Positions 29,456 through 37,781 are shown, numbered from the stretch's first letter. The stretch is DNA of 64,000 bases from Pseudomonas sp. ML96 (GCF_000761545.1 NZ_JPMY01000002.1:279462-343461); one strand, 5' to 3'. Program-made: numbers and translations. Notes: a model not told the origin generated them from the sequence alone.

Positions 29456-30387
29456 GCGACACCCCACTCGACTACCAGAGCGCCCTGGCCCTGGGCTACC
29501 TGCCCATCCGCGAGGTGGCGCGCAGCACCGGGGTCAACCCGGTGACCCTGCGCGCCTGGGAGCGCCGCTACGGCCTGGTGGTCCCGCACCGCACCGCCAA
29601 GGGCCACCGCCTGTATGCCCCGGAGCAGATCGAGCGCATCCAGCAGGTGCTGACCTGGCTCAACCGCGGCGTGGCAGTCGGCCAGGTGCGCGAGCTGCTG
29701 GAGCAGAACGTGGCGCCGGAAACGGTGGTCAGCGGCGTGTGGGACGAGCTGCGCCAGGCCATGCTGCACAGCGTGGCACGCCAGGCCGAGCGCAGCCTGG
29801 ACGAGGCCTTCAATCGCGCCCAGGCGCTCTACCCGCCGAGCGTGCTGTGCGCGCAACTGCTGCTGCCGCTGCTGGCAGAACTGGACCGACGCTGGCGCGA
29901 GCTGCCGTTCGGCGCGCGCCTGGAGCAGGTGTTCTTCCACTCCTGGCTGCGCAGCAAGCTCGGCGCCCGCCTGTACCACGACAACCGCCAGCAGGCCGGT
30001 GCGCCGCTGCTGCTGGTCAGCCAGTCGGAGCTGGAGCTGGAGCCCGGCCTGTGGCTGTGCGCCTGGCTATTCAACAGCGCCGGCTGCCAGGTACAGGTGC
30101 TGGACTGGGCGGTGCCGCTCAACGAGCTGGTGCAGGCGGTGGACCACATCGCCCCGCGCGCCCTGTTGCTGTATTCCAGCCAGGCCCTGGTGGCGCCGCT
30201 GCGCCATCAGCTGGCGCGCCTGCTCGACGCCTGCGCCGTTCCGCTGCTGCTGGCCGGCCCGGCCGCCAGCATCCACGCCGAGGAGCTGAGCCAGGTGCAG
30301 GGCCTGCACCTGGCCGCCGACCCACTGCTGGCCGAACAGCACCTGCGCGAGCTGGGCTTGCTGGAGGATGCGTCATGCGCCAGCTGA
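29452..30387 (+). CDS. MerR-family regulator of the LitR/CarH type, class II (B12 ligands missing)
   Basis: 311 residues: a MerR helix-turn-helix at about 15-85 (YLPIREVARSTGVNPVTLRA) and a C-terminal region with the CarH/LitR helical-bundle plus cobalamin-binding-like layout. In B12-dependent members the bundle has W-x9-EH; here it is W148-x9-E158-Q159, so the histidine is replaced. The ExHxxG stretch of the Rossmann part is also absent: aligned residues 195-200 read ELEPGL, with no histidine. It should therefore sense light indirectly, like P. putida PplR proteins that depend on LOV photoreceptors. The start is a TTG with GAGGAAT upstream, overlapping the previous stop (TTGA). It is the best candidate to bind the TGTACA-N12-TGTACA sites. 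Confidence 0.88.
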   Translation: MSDTPLDYQSALALGYLPIREVARSTGVNPVTLRAWERRYGLVVPHRTAKGHRLYAPEQIERIQQVLTWLNRGVAVGQVRELLEQNVAPETVVSGVWDELRQAMLHSVARQAERSLDEAFNRAQALYPPSVLCAQLLLPLLAELDRRWRELPFGARLEQVFFHSWLRSKLGARLYHDNRQQAGAPLLLVSQSELELEPGLWLCAWLFNSAGCQVQVLDWAVPLNELVQAVDHIAPRALLLYSSQALVAPLRHQLARLLDACAVPLLLAGPAASIHAEELSQVQGLHLAADPLLAEQHLRELGLLEDASCAS

Positions 30388-31814
30388 TCTGGCTGCGCAG
30401 CGACCTGCGCTGCGCCGACAACAGCGCCCTGCATACGGCCATGGCCGCCGGCCCGACCCTCGCCGTGTACCTGCTCAGCCCCGAGCAGTGGCGCGAGCAC
30501 GACGATGCGCCATGCAAGGTCGACTTCTGGCTGCGCAACCTGGCCGAGCTACAGCAGCAACTAGCCCACCTCAACGTGCCGCTGCTGATCCGCAGCGCGC
30601 CGCGCTGGCGCGATGCACCCAAGGTGCTGCTCGAGCTGTGCCACCAGCAGCAGATCGGCGCCGTGCACTACAACGACGAATACGGCCTCAACGAGCAAGC
30701 ACGCGACCGCGCCGTGAGCCAGGCCCTGGCCGATGCGGACATCGCCTGCCACGGCCATCTCGACCAGCTGCTGTTCCGCCCCGGCAGCCTGCTGACCAAG
30801 TCCGGCGGCTACTTCCAGGTATTCAGCCAGTTCCGCAAGCTCTGCTACCAGCGCCTGCACAGCACCCTGCCGCCGATGCTCGGCATGCCCGCCGCGCAGG
30901 CGCCGCTGCCGGTATCGAGCGATCCGCTGCCGAGTGCCGTACCCGGTTTCGCCACGCCGCCGCAGAGCCTGCGCGAGCTGTGGCCGGCTGGCGAGGACGC
31001 TGCCAGCCAGCGCCTGGCCGACTTCGTCGACGAGCGTATGGGCTGGTACCAGCAGCGCCGCGACCTGCCGGGCGTGGACGGCACCAGCAGCCTCTCGGCC
31101 TATCTCGCCGCCGGCGTGCTGTCGCCACGCCAGTGCCTGCACGCCGCGCTGCGCAACAACTACGGCGAGTTCGAGAGCGGCAACCCCGGCGCCGTCACCT
31201 GGATCAACGAACTGCTCTGGCGCGAGTTCTACAAGCACATCCTGGTCGGCTACCCGCGCGTCTCGCGCCATCGCGCCTTCCGCCTGGACACCGAGGCCCT
31301 GCCCTGGCGCCAGGCCCAGGACGAGCTGGCCGCCTGGCAGCAGGGCCGCACCGGCATCCCGCTGGTCGACGCGGCCATGCGCCAGCTGCTGGCCACCGGC
31401 TGGATGCACAACCGCCTGCGCATGGTGGTGGCGATGTTCCTGACCAAGAACCTGCTGATCGACTGGCGCGAGGGCGAACGCTGGTTCATGCGCCACCTGA
31501 TCGACGGCGACCTGGCCGCCAACAACGGCGGCTGGCAATGGAGCGCCTCCACCGGCACCGACGCGGCGCCCTACTTCCGCATCTTCAACCCGATCAGCCA
31601 GTCGCAGAAGTTCGATGCGGACGGCCGCTTCATCCGCACCTGGCTGCCAGAGCTGGCGCACCTGGACGACCGCGATATCCACAACCCGGCAGCGCTTGGC
31701 GGGCTGTTCGCGGCAGCGGACTACCCACCGCCGATGGTCGACCTGTCAGCCTCGCGCGAGCGCGCCCTGCAGGCGTTCAAGAACCTGCCCAAGCGGGAGA
31801 TCGAGCATGTCTGA
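30375..31814 (+). CDS. phrB: Deoxyribodipyrimidine photolyase (CPD photolyase)
   Basis: A 479-residue class I photolyase, which uses light captured by FAD and an antenna chromophore to split cyclobutane pyrimidine dimers. The Rossmann antenna domain starts MRQLIWLRSDLRCADNSALH, and the FAD domain has the family signature TGWMHNRLRMVVAMFLTKNL and NNGGWQWSASTGTDAAPYFR. The ATG at 30375 overlaps the regulator gene by 13 bases. Position between the regulator and the lipid genes makes it part of a light-induced operon. Confidence 0.96.
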   Translation: MRQLIWLRSDLRCADNSALHTAMAAGPTLAVYLLSPEQWREHDDAPCKVDFWLRNLAELQQQLAHLNVPLLIRSAPRWRDAPKVLLELCHQQQIGAVHYNDEYGLNEQARDRAVSQALADADIACHGHLDQLLFRPGSLLTKSGGYFQVFSQFRKLCYQRLHSTLPPMLGMPAAQAPLPVSSDPLPSAVPGFATPPQSLRELWPAGEDAASQRLADFVDERMGWYQQRRDLPGVDGTSSLSAYLAAGVLSPRQCLHAALRNNYGEFESGNPGAVTWINELLWREFYKHILVGYPRVSRHRAFRLDTEALPWRQAQDELAAWQQGRTGIPLVDAAMRQLLATGWMHNRLRMVVAMFLTKNLLIDWREGERWFMRHLIDGDLAANNGGWQWSASTGTDAAPYFRIFNPISQSQKFDADGRFIRTWLPELAHLDDRDIHNPAALGGLFAAADYPPPMVDLSASRERALQAFKNLPKREIEHV

Positions 31815-32229
31815 CTTCCTGCGCCGCTTCGCCGCCGACTTCGCCACACTCGATGCCAACAACCTGCACCGGCTCGGCGCGCTGTACGCCGAGGACATCC
31901 GTTTCCGCGACCCGCTGCACGAGATCCACGGCCTGCCGGCGCTGCACGACTACTTCGCCGAGCTGTACGCCAACGTGCGCGAGGTGCAGTTCGATATCCA
32001 TGGCCATGACCAGGTCGGCGACGGCGAGGGCTACCTGCGCTGGACCATGAGCTACCGCCACCCGCGCCTGCGCGGCGGCGCGCTGATCCGCGTCGACGGC
32101 TGCTCGCACCTGCTGTGGCGGGACAAGGTCTACCAGCATCGCGACTACTTCGACGCCGGCGCCCTGCTCTACGAACACCTGCCACTGATGGGCGGGGTGA
32201 TCACCTGGCTCAAGCGGAGGCTGGCGTGA
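31807..32229 (+). CDS. NTF2-like (SnoaL-type) protein
   Basis: A 140-residue cone-shaped NTF2-fold protein (FAADFATLDANNLHRLGALY; DIRFRDPLHEIHGLPALHDY). Such proteins bind or isomerise small hydrophobic ligands. It has no signal peptide. In this operon it may assist lipid or pigment chemistry, but the substrate is unknown. The start overlaps the photolyase stop by 8 bases and the stop overlaps the SDR start (GTGA). Confidence 0.8.
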   Translation: MSDFLRRFAADFATLDANNLHRLGALYAEDIRFRDPLHEIHGLPALHDYFAELYANVREVQFDIHGHDQVGDGEGYLRWTMSYRHPRLRGGALIRVDGCSHLLWRDKVYQHRDYFDAGALLYEHLPLMGGVITWLKRRLA

Positions 32230-32984
32230 GCCGGCGCATCTGGCTGACCGGCGCCAGCAGCGGCATCGGCGCCGCGCTGGCCGAGGTGCTGCTGCGCCAG
32301 GGCCACCGCCTGGCCGTCAGCGCACGCAATGCGGCCGCCCTGCAGGCACTGGCCACACGTTTTCCCGAACAGGTGCTGCTGGCCCCCGGCGACCTCACCG
32401 ACGCCGCGCAGGTACGCGCGATCGGCGCGCGCATCGCCGAGCAGTGGGGCGCGCTGGATCAGGCCATCCTCAATGCCGGTACCTGTGAATATGTCGAGGT
32501 CGAGCACTTCCAGGCGGCCATGGTCGAGCGGGTGATGCGCAGCAACCTGCTGTCCGCCGCCTATTGCGTCGAAGTCGCCCTGCCGCTGCTACGCGCCGGG
32601 CGCCAGCCGCACCTGGTGGCGGTGTGCAGCGCGGTGACCCTGTGGCCGCTGCCGCGCGCCGAGGCCTACGGCGCGTCCAAGGCGGCGATGCGCTACCTGT
32701 TCGAGTCGCTGCGTGTCGACCTGGCCAGCGCCGGTATTGCCGTCACCCTGGTCAGCCCCGGCTTCGTCGATACCCCGCTGACGCAGAAGAATGATTTCCC
32801 CATGCCGTTGCGCTGGCCGGTGGACAAGGCCGCCCGGCATATCGCCGCCAGGCTGCCCGCGCGGCCCCATGAGATCGCCTTCCCGATGCCCTTCATTGCC
32901 GCCCTGCGCCTGCTCGGCCTGCTGCCCAAAGGCCTGCAGCTGGCGCTGGGCAAACGCCTCGCCCGCGCGGAGCCACGTCCATGA
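32226..32984 (+). CDS. Short-chain dehydrogenase/reductase
   Basis: A 252-residue NAD(P)-dependent SDR: cofactor motif TGASSGIGAALAEVL (TGxxxGIG, residue 8 on), NAG motif LNAG (about 80), and the catalytic Ser-Tyr-Lys (CSAVTLWPLPRAEAYGASKA, Tyr about 149, Lys about 153). The C-terminal tail (FIAALRLLGLLPKGLQLALG) is hydrophobic and may touch the membrane. A similar SDR is part of the Rhodobacter RSP1087-1091 singlet-oxygen cluster (from memory). The GTG start overlaps the previous stop. Confidence 0.88.
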   Translation: MSRRIWLTGASSGIGAALAEVLLRQGHRLAVSARNAAALQALATRFPEQVLLAPGDLTDAAQVRAIGARIAEQWGALDQAILNAGTCEYVEVEHFQAAMVERVMRSNLLSAAYCVEVALPLLRAGRQPHLVAVCSAVTLWPLPRAEAYGASKAAMRYLFESLRVDLASAGIAVTLVSPGFVDTPLTQKNDFPMPLRWPVDKAARHIAARLPARPHEIAFPMPFIAALRLLGLLPKGLQLALGKRLARAEPRP

Positions 32985-34228
32985 AAATCGCCATCGTCGG
33001 CAGCGGTATTTCCGGCCTGACCTGCGCCCACCTGCTGCACCCGCGCCACGAGCTGACAGTGTTCGAGGCCGGCAGCTGGGTCGGCGGCCATACCCACACG
33101 GTGGATGTCGAGGTGGATGGCGAACGCCACGCCATAGACACCGGTTTCATCGTCTTCAACGACTGGACCTACCCCAACTTCATCCGCCTGCTGCAGCGCC
33201 TCGGCGTGGCCTCGCGCGCCACCGAGATGAGCTTCTCGGTGTGCGACCCGGCGAGCGGCCTGGAGTACAACGGCAACAACCTCAACAGCCTGTTCGCCCA
33301 GCGCCGCAACCTGCTGTCGCCGGCCTTCCTCGGCATGCTGCGCGACATCCTGCGCTTCAACCGCGAGGCGCAGTTCGATCTCGCCGAGCAACGCATCAGC
33401 AGCGAGCTGACCCTCGGCACCTACCTGCAGCGCTGCGGCTACGGCCGGCGCTTCGTCGAGCACTACATCGTGCCGATGGGCGCGGCGATCTGGTCGATGG
33501 CGCCAGAGCAGATGCTCGACTTCCCGCTGCAGTTCTTCCTGCGCTTCTTCAAGAACCACGGCCTGCTCTCGGTCAACGACCGCCCGCAGTGGCGTGTGGT
33601 CGCCGGTGGCTCGCGCAGCTATGTGGCGCCGCTGACCGCCGGCTTCGCCGAGCGCATCCGCCTGAACTGCCCGGTGTACAAGGTCGAGCGCGATGCCGAG
33701 GGCGTCAGTCTGTACAGCAGCGCCGGCCAGGAGCGTTTCGACAAGGTCATCTTCGCCTGCCACAGCGACCAGGCCCTGGCGCAGCTGGCCCGCCCCAGCC
33801 TGGTCGAGCGGGCGATCCTCGGCGACCTGCGCTACGCCGAGAACGAGGTGGTGCTGCACACCGACACGCGCCTGTTGCCCACACGCCGCCTGGCCTGGGC
33901 CAGCTGGAACTACCGCCTGGGCGGCCCGGCCGAACAGCCGGCGTCCGTCACCTACAACATGAACATCCTGCAGGGCATCCGCAGCGCCAGCACCTTCTGC
34001 GTCAGCCTCAACCAGAGCGAGACCATCGATCCGGCCCGCGTGCTCGGCCGCTACCGTTACGCCCACCCGCAGTACAGCCTCGCCGGCCTGGCCGCCCAGG
34101 CACGCTGGGCCGAACTGCACGGCCAGCAGCACAGCTACTTCTGCGGCGCCTATTGGGCCAACGGCTTCCATGAGGACGGCGTGGTCAGCGCGCTGCGCGT
34201 GGCCGAAGCCTTCGGGGAGCGCCTGTGA
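32981..34228 (+). CDS. FAD-dependent amine-oxidase-like oxidoreductase
   Basis: 415 residues with an N-terminal dinucleotide fold (MKIAIVGSGISGLTCAHLL, GxGxxG) and the second FAD contact GSWVGGHTHTVDVEVDG, typical of NAD(P)-binding flavin oxidases related to phytoene desaturases. Together with the neighbouring DUF1365 and Cfa-like genes this is the conserved trio linked to lipid modification. In Rhodobacter a flavin desaturase (UfaD) acts after UfaM in furan fatty acid synthesis, and this gene is a candidate for that role by context only. ATGA overlap with the SDR gene; GTGA overlap with DUF1365. Confidence 0.87.
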   Translation: MKIAIVGSGISGLTCAHLLHPRHELTVFEAGSWVGGHTHTVDVEVDGERHAIDTGFIVFNDWTYPNFIRLLQRLGVASRATEMSFSVCDPASGLEYNGNNLNSLFAQRRNLLSPAFLGMLRDILRFNREAQFDLAEQRISSELTLGTYLQRCGYGRRFVEHYIVPMGAAIWSMAPEQMLDFPLQFFLRFFKNHGLLSVNDRPQWRVVAGGSRSYVAPLTAGFAERIRLNCPVYKVERDAEGVSLYSSAGQERFDKVIFACHSDQALAQLARPSLVERAILGDLRYAENEVVLHTDTRLLPTRRLAWASWNYRLGGPAEQPASVTYNMNILQGIRSASTFCVSLNQSETIDPARVLGRYRYAHPQYSLAGLAAQARWAELHGQQHSYFCGAYWANGFHEDGVVSALRVAEAFGERL

Positions 34229-35016
34229 ACAGCGCGCTTTACCAGGGCTGGGTGCAGCATCGCCGCCTGCTGCCGCGTGGGCATGCCTTCCGCTACCGCA
34301 TCGGCCTGCTCTACCTGGACCTGGCCGAGCAGGACGCCGTGCTCGATCTGTCGCCGCTCTGCGGGCGCTCGCGCTGGGCGCCGCTGGCGTTTCGCGAGAG
34401 CGACTTCCTGCCGCAATTCACCGGCCACGGCATGCGCCTGATCGACGCCGTGCGCCAGTGCGTCGGCGAAGCCCTGGGCCAAGCGCCGCAGGGGCGCATC
34501 TGCCTGCTGTGCCAGCCGCGCAGCTGGGGCCTGGCGTTCAACCCGGCGAGCTTCTTCTACTGCTTCGACGAGCAGGAGCGGCTGGCGGCGATCCTCTGCG
34601 AGGTGAGCAACACGCCCTGGCGCGAGCGCTACCGCTACGTGCTGCCGACCCACGCCGAGGGCGAGTCGCGCCAGCGCGTGGCCAAGAGCTTCCACGTCTC
34701 GCCGTTTCTGCCGCGCGAACTGGAATACCACATGCGCTACAGCCCGCCGGATGAGCGCCTGCACCTGCATATCGAGAACTGGCAGGGCACGGACAAGCTG
34801 TTCGACGCCAGCCTCGGCCTGCGCCGCGTCGAGCTGAGCACCAGCAGCCTGCTGCGCCACCTGCTGGCCTTTCCCTGGATGACCGCCAGCACCCTGCTCG
34901 GCATCCACTGGCAGGCCCTGCGCCTGCTGCTCAAACGCCTGCCGATCTTCGACCATCGCCCCGCCGACGGCGCACAACGCAGCGGCCAACTGGAGCCCCG
35001 CCATGAAGAGTCCTGA
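34225..35016 (+). CDS. DUF1365 protein
   Basis: 263 residues of the DUF1365 family (YQGWVQHRRLLPRGHAFRYR at the start; NPASFFYCFDEQERLAAILC; AKSFHVSPFLPRELEYHMRY). Its biochemical role is not established, but it almost always travels with the flavin oxidoreductase and a cyclopropane-synthase-like methyltransferase. There is no signal peptide. The start is a GTG overlapping the previous stop, and the end overlaps the methyltransferase start by 14 bases. Confidence 0.9.
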   Translation: MNSALYQGWVQHRRLLPRGHAFRYRIGLLYLDLAEQDAVLDLSPLCGRSRWAPLAFRESDFLPQFTGHGMRLIDAVRQCVGEALGQAPQGRICLLCQPRSWGLAFNPASFFYCFDEQERLAAILCEVSNTPWRERYRYVLPTHAEGESRQRVAKSFHVSPFLPRELEYHMRYSPPDERLHLHIENWQGTDKLFDASLGLRRVELSTSSLLRHLLAFPWMTASTLLGIHWQALRLLLKRLPIFDHRPADGAQRSGQLEPRHEES

Positions 35017-36280
35017 TCTGAGTTCGACCAAGACCGACGTACGCGCCAGCAACGGCCTGGGCGCCGGGCTGCTGCGCGGCCTGGTGCTGCGCCAGCTGGC
35101 CGGCCTGCGCCATGGCCGGCTGACACTGCTGGAAAACGGCGAGCGCCTGGAGTTCGGCGAACCGGGCGCCACGCCGCATGGCGAGATCGAGGTACTCGAT
35201 GCGGCGGTGTGGTCGCTGGTGGCCAGCAACGGTTCGATCGGCTCCGGCGAGGCCTACGTGCACGGCTACTGGCGCAGTCCCGACCTGACTGCGGTGATCC
35301 GCGTGTTCGTCGCCAATCTCGACACTCTTGATGCCATGGAGCGTGGCTTCGCCCAGCTCTTCGGCCGCCCGCTGATGCAGGTGCTGCACTGGCTAAACCG
35401 CAACACGCGCAGCGGCTCGCGGCGCAATATCGCCGCCCACTATGACCTGGGTAACGCGCTGTTCGAGCGCCTGCTCGACCCGACCATGATGTATTCGGCG
35501 GCCATGTTCGAGAGCGCCGACAGCAGCCTGGAGCAGGCCCAGCTGCACAAGCTCGAACGCATCTGCCAGAAGCTCGAACTCAAGCCCAGCGACCACCTGC
35601 TGGAGATCGGCACCGGCTGGGGCAGCATGGCGCTGTACGCCGCCACCCATTACGGCTGCCGGGTGACCACCACGACCCTGTCGCAGCAGCAGTACGACTA
35701 CGCCAGCCGGCGCATCGCCGAGCAGGGCCTGCAGGACCGCATCACCCTGCTGCTGCAGGACTACCGCGACCTCGACGGGCGCTACGACAAGCTGGTGTCG
35801 ATCGAGATGATCGAGGCCGTCGGCCACCGTTTCCTGCCCCAGTACTTCCGCCAGTGCGCCGCGCTGCTCAAGGACGACGGGCTGATGCTGCTGCAGGCCA
35901 TCACCATTCGCGATCAACGCTACGCGCAGGCGTGCCGCTCGGTGGACTTCATCCAGCGCTACATCTTCCCCGGCGGCGCTCTGCCCTCGGTGCAGAAGAT
36001 GCTCCAGGTGGTCACCGCCGAGACCGACTTCAACCTGCACCACATGGAGGACTTCGGCCTGCACTACGCACGCACCCTGCGCCTGTGGCACGACAACCTG
36101 CGCGGTGCCCGTCACGAGCTGGAGCAGCTGGGCTACGACGACGACTTCTACCGCCTGTGGGAGTTCTACCTGTGCTACTGCGAGGGCGGCTTCCTCGAAC
36201 GCGGCATCGGCACGGCGCAGCTGCTGCTGGCCAAGGCCGCCGCACGCCCGGCGCCGCTGCTCGGGCGCCTGCGCGCCTGA
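35003..36280 (+). CDS. Cyclopropane-fatty-acid-synthase-like methyltransferase (UfaM candidate)
   Basis: 425 residues of the CFA synthase family: a lipid-binding N-terminal part (about 1-125) and a SAM-dependent methyltransferase domain with motif I LLEIGTGWGSMALYAATHYG (about residue 200), then SIEMIEAVGH and the C-terminal CYCEGGFLERGIGTAQLLLA. CFA enzymes add a methylene across phospholipid double bonds, but in P. putida the light-induced homologue is called UfaM and makes the methylated precursor of furan fatty acids. The operon context favours UfaM over housekeeping Cfa; sequence alone does not settle it. Confidence 0.88.
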   Translation: MKSPDLSSTKTDVRASNGLGAGLLRGLVLRQLAGLRHGRLTLLENGERLEFGEPGATPHGEIEVLDAAVWSLVASNGSIGSGEAYVHGYWRSPDLTAVIRVFVANLDTLDAMERGFAQLFGRPLMQVLHWLNRNTRSGSRRNIAAHYDLGNALFERLLDPTMMYSAAMFESADSSLEQAQLHKLERICQKLELKPSDHLLEIGTGWGSMALYAATHYGCRVTTTTLSQQQYDYASRRIAEQGLQDRITLLLQDYRDLDGRYDKLVSIEMIEAVGHRFLPQYFRQCAALLKDDGLMLLQAITIRDQRYAQACRSVDFIQRYIFPGGALPSVQKMLQVVTAETDFNLHHMEDFGLHYARTLRLWHDNLRGARHELEQLGYDDDFYRLWEFYLCYCEGGFLERGIGTAQLLLAKAAARPAPLLGRLRA

Positions 36281-36750
36281 ACGGCCGCCTGCTGCTCAAC
36301 GCCGGGCTGTTCCAGCTCGGCTGGTGGGCCTGCGTGCTGAGCCCCGAGCATCCCTGGCTGCTGGCGTTCGCCCTGCTGATCCTGGCCGCTCACCTGTGCT
36401 GGCTGGCGCGCCCCGGCGAGTGGCGCGGCGTGCTGCTGGTCACCCTGTGCGGTAGCACGCTGGATGCCCTGCTCGGCGCCAGCGGCCTGTTCGACTTCAG
36501 CCTGCCGCCGCCCTGGCTGATCCTGCTCTGGGCCCTGCTGGCCTGTACCCTGCGCCATAGCCTGGCCTGGAGTGCTCGCCCGATCTGGCGCGCCGCCCTG
36601 CTCGGCGCCCTGGCCGCGCCACCGGCCTATATCGCCGGCGCCACATTGGCCGGCGTCGGCCTGCCTCTGGGCATGCCCTTCAGCTGGTTGCTGCTCGCCA
36701 CGCTGTGGGCCGGCGTGCTGCCCCTGTGTCAGCGCCTGATGGCCAACTGA
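36277..36750 (+). CDS. DUF2878 membrane protein, probable CTG start
   Basis: A 157-residue very hydrophobic protein with about five membrane helices (LLLNAGLFQLGWWACVLSPE; LLATLWAGVLPLCQRLMAN at the end), the DUF2878 family that accompanies Cfa/DUF1365/photolyase clusters. There is no ATG, GTG or TTG before the conserved N-terminus. A CTG at 36277 overlaps the Cfa stop as CTGA, in the same geometry as the GTGA and TTGA junctions upstream in the operon, and would give MNGRLLLNAGLF. It is the last gene of the operon. Function unknown. Confidence 0.75.
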   Translation: MNGRLLLNAGLFQLGWWACVLSPEHPWLLAFALLILAAHLCWLARPGEWRGVLLVTLCGSTLDALLGASGLFDFSLPPPWLILLWALLACTLRHSLAWSARPIWRAALLGALAAPPAYIAGATLAGVGLPLGMPFSWLLLATLWAGVLPLCQRLMAN

Positions 36751-36755
36751 ACCTC

Positions 36756-36794
36756 GTTCAGCTGCGGTTCAGCCAGGGTTCAGGAGGCGTTCAG
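36756..36794 (+). promoter_or_regulatory. PhoP-box-like array: four GTTCAG direct repeats, 11-bp period
   Basis: GTTCAG starts at 36756, 36767, 36778 and 36789, an exact 11-base period. This is the geometry of OmpR-family response-regulator sites; the enterobacterial PhoP box is GTTTA-type repeats with the same 11-bp period. A TAGTCT hexamer at 36806-36811 lies 11 bases after the last repeat, the spacing expected when the box replaces the -35 element. The downstream gene is slyB, a PhoP target in enterics, and pagL is close by. Confidence 0.65.
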
Positions 36795-36844
36795 CGCCCG
36801 CTGCTTAGTCTGTGTCCATCGAGACTTCCGCTGAGGAACAGACC

Positions 36845-37312
36845 ATGAAACGCTTCCCGACCCTGCTGCTGAGTGCCGCCCTGAGCTCGACCCTGCTGCT
36901 CACCGGCTGCGCCTCCAACCTTAACGGCAGCACCTACTCGCGGGCCGACGCCCGTGCCGTACAGACGGTCCGCATGGGCACCATCGAGTCCCTGCGCCCG
37001 GTACAGATCGAAGGCACTCGCACGCCGATCGGCGCCCTCGCCGGCACCGTGGTCGGTGGTGTCGCCGGCAGCGGTATCGGCGGCGGTCGTGGCAGCACCA
37101 TCGCCACCGTGCTCGGCGGCGTCGCCGGCGGCATGGCCGGTGCGGCGGTCGAGGAAGGCATCACCCGCAGCCAGGGTGTCGAGATCACCGTGCGCGAGGA
37201 CAACGGCGGCATGCGTGCCTACGTACAGGAGGTCGACCCGGCCCAGCAGTTCCGCGTCGGTGACCGCGTCCGCATCACCACGGTAAACGGCAGCAGCCGC
37301 GTGGTGCTCTGA
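36845..37312 (+). CDS. slyB: SlyB-type glycine-zipper outer-membrane lipoprotein
   Basis: A 155-residue lipoprotein: signal peptide with lipobox LLTGCAS (Cys about 22), then a SlyB-specific stretch (RAVQTVRMGTIESLRPVQIE), a glycine zipper (about 57-105; GALAGTVVGGVAGSGIGGGR) and a beta-rich C-terminus (GVEITVREDNGGMRAYVQEV). SlyB supports outer-membrane integrity under stress and is PhoP-controlled in E. coli and Salmonella; the repeat array upstream suggests similar control here. GAGGAACAG precedes the ATG. The next gene starts 13 bases after the stop. Confidence 0.88.
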   Translation: MKRFPTLLLSAALSSTLLLTGCASNLNGSTYSRADARAVQTVRMGTIESLRPVQIEGTRTPIGALAGTVVGGVAGSGIGGGRGSTIATVLGGVAGGMAGAAVEEGITRSQGVEITVREDNGGMRAYVQEVDPAQQFRVGDRVRITTVNGSSRVVL

Positions 37313-37325
37313 GGAGGACAAGCTC

Positions 37326-37781
37326 ATGAAGACCCTCTGGCTTGCCGCGGCGCTGCTGGTTTGCGGCTCCGCCCTGGCGGACGACGGCGACCATTGGTAC
37401 CTGCAGACCAGTGTGTACACCACGCACTGGTCGCATGACCCGATTCACAATAACAACCAGGACCTGATCGGTGTGGAGCGGCACAAGGCCGACGGCGAAT
37501 TCGCCGGCATCGCCACCTTCCGCAACTCCTACCGCCAGCGCACGCAGTACGCCTATGTCGGCAAGCGCTTCGATGCCGACAGCCTGCCGGTCTACCTGAA
37601 GGTCTCGGTCGGTGCGATCCAGGGCTATCGCGGCGAATACCGCGACAAGATCCCGCTCAACCGCTACGGCGTGGCCCCGGCGATCATTCCTTCCCTGGGC
37701 CTGCAGATGGGTCCGGTCAGCACCGAGGCGGTGTTCTTCGGCAACGCCGGCGCCATGCTCAACATCGGTACGCGCATCTGA
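37326..37781 (+). CDS. Small outer-membrane beta-barrel protein, PagP-like character
   Basis: A 151-residue precursor with a signal peptide (cut after ALA, about residue 18) and alternating aromatic/hydrophobic strands, ending in GAMLNIGTRI. The N-terminal WYLQTSVYTTHWSHDPIHNN recalls the WY..H-type opening of small lipid-modifying barrels, and similar Pseudomonas proteins are labelled variously, including as a transporter. I do not claim PagP activity. It forms an operon with slyB (13-base gap, GAGGA ribosome site) and lies near pagL, so an envelope-remodelling role is plausible. Confidence 0.65.
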   Translation: MKTLWLAAALLVCGSALADDGDHWYLQTSVYTTHWSHDPIHNNNQDLIGVERHKADGEFAGIATFRNSYRQRTQYAYVGKRFDADSLPVYLKVSVGAIQGYRGEYRDKIPLNRYGVAPAIIPSLGLQMGPVSTEAVFFGNAGAMLNIGTRI

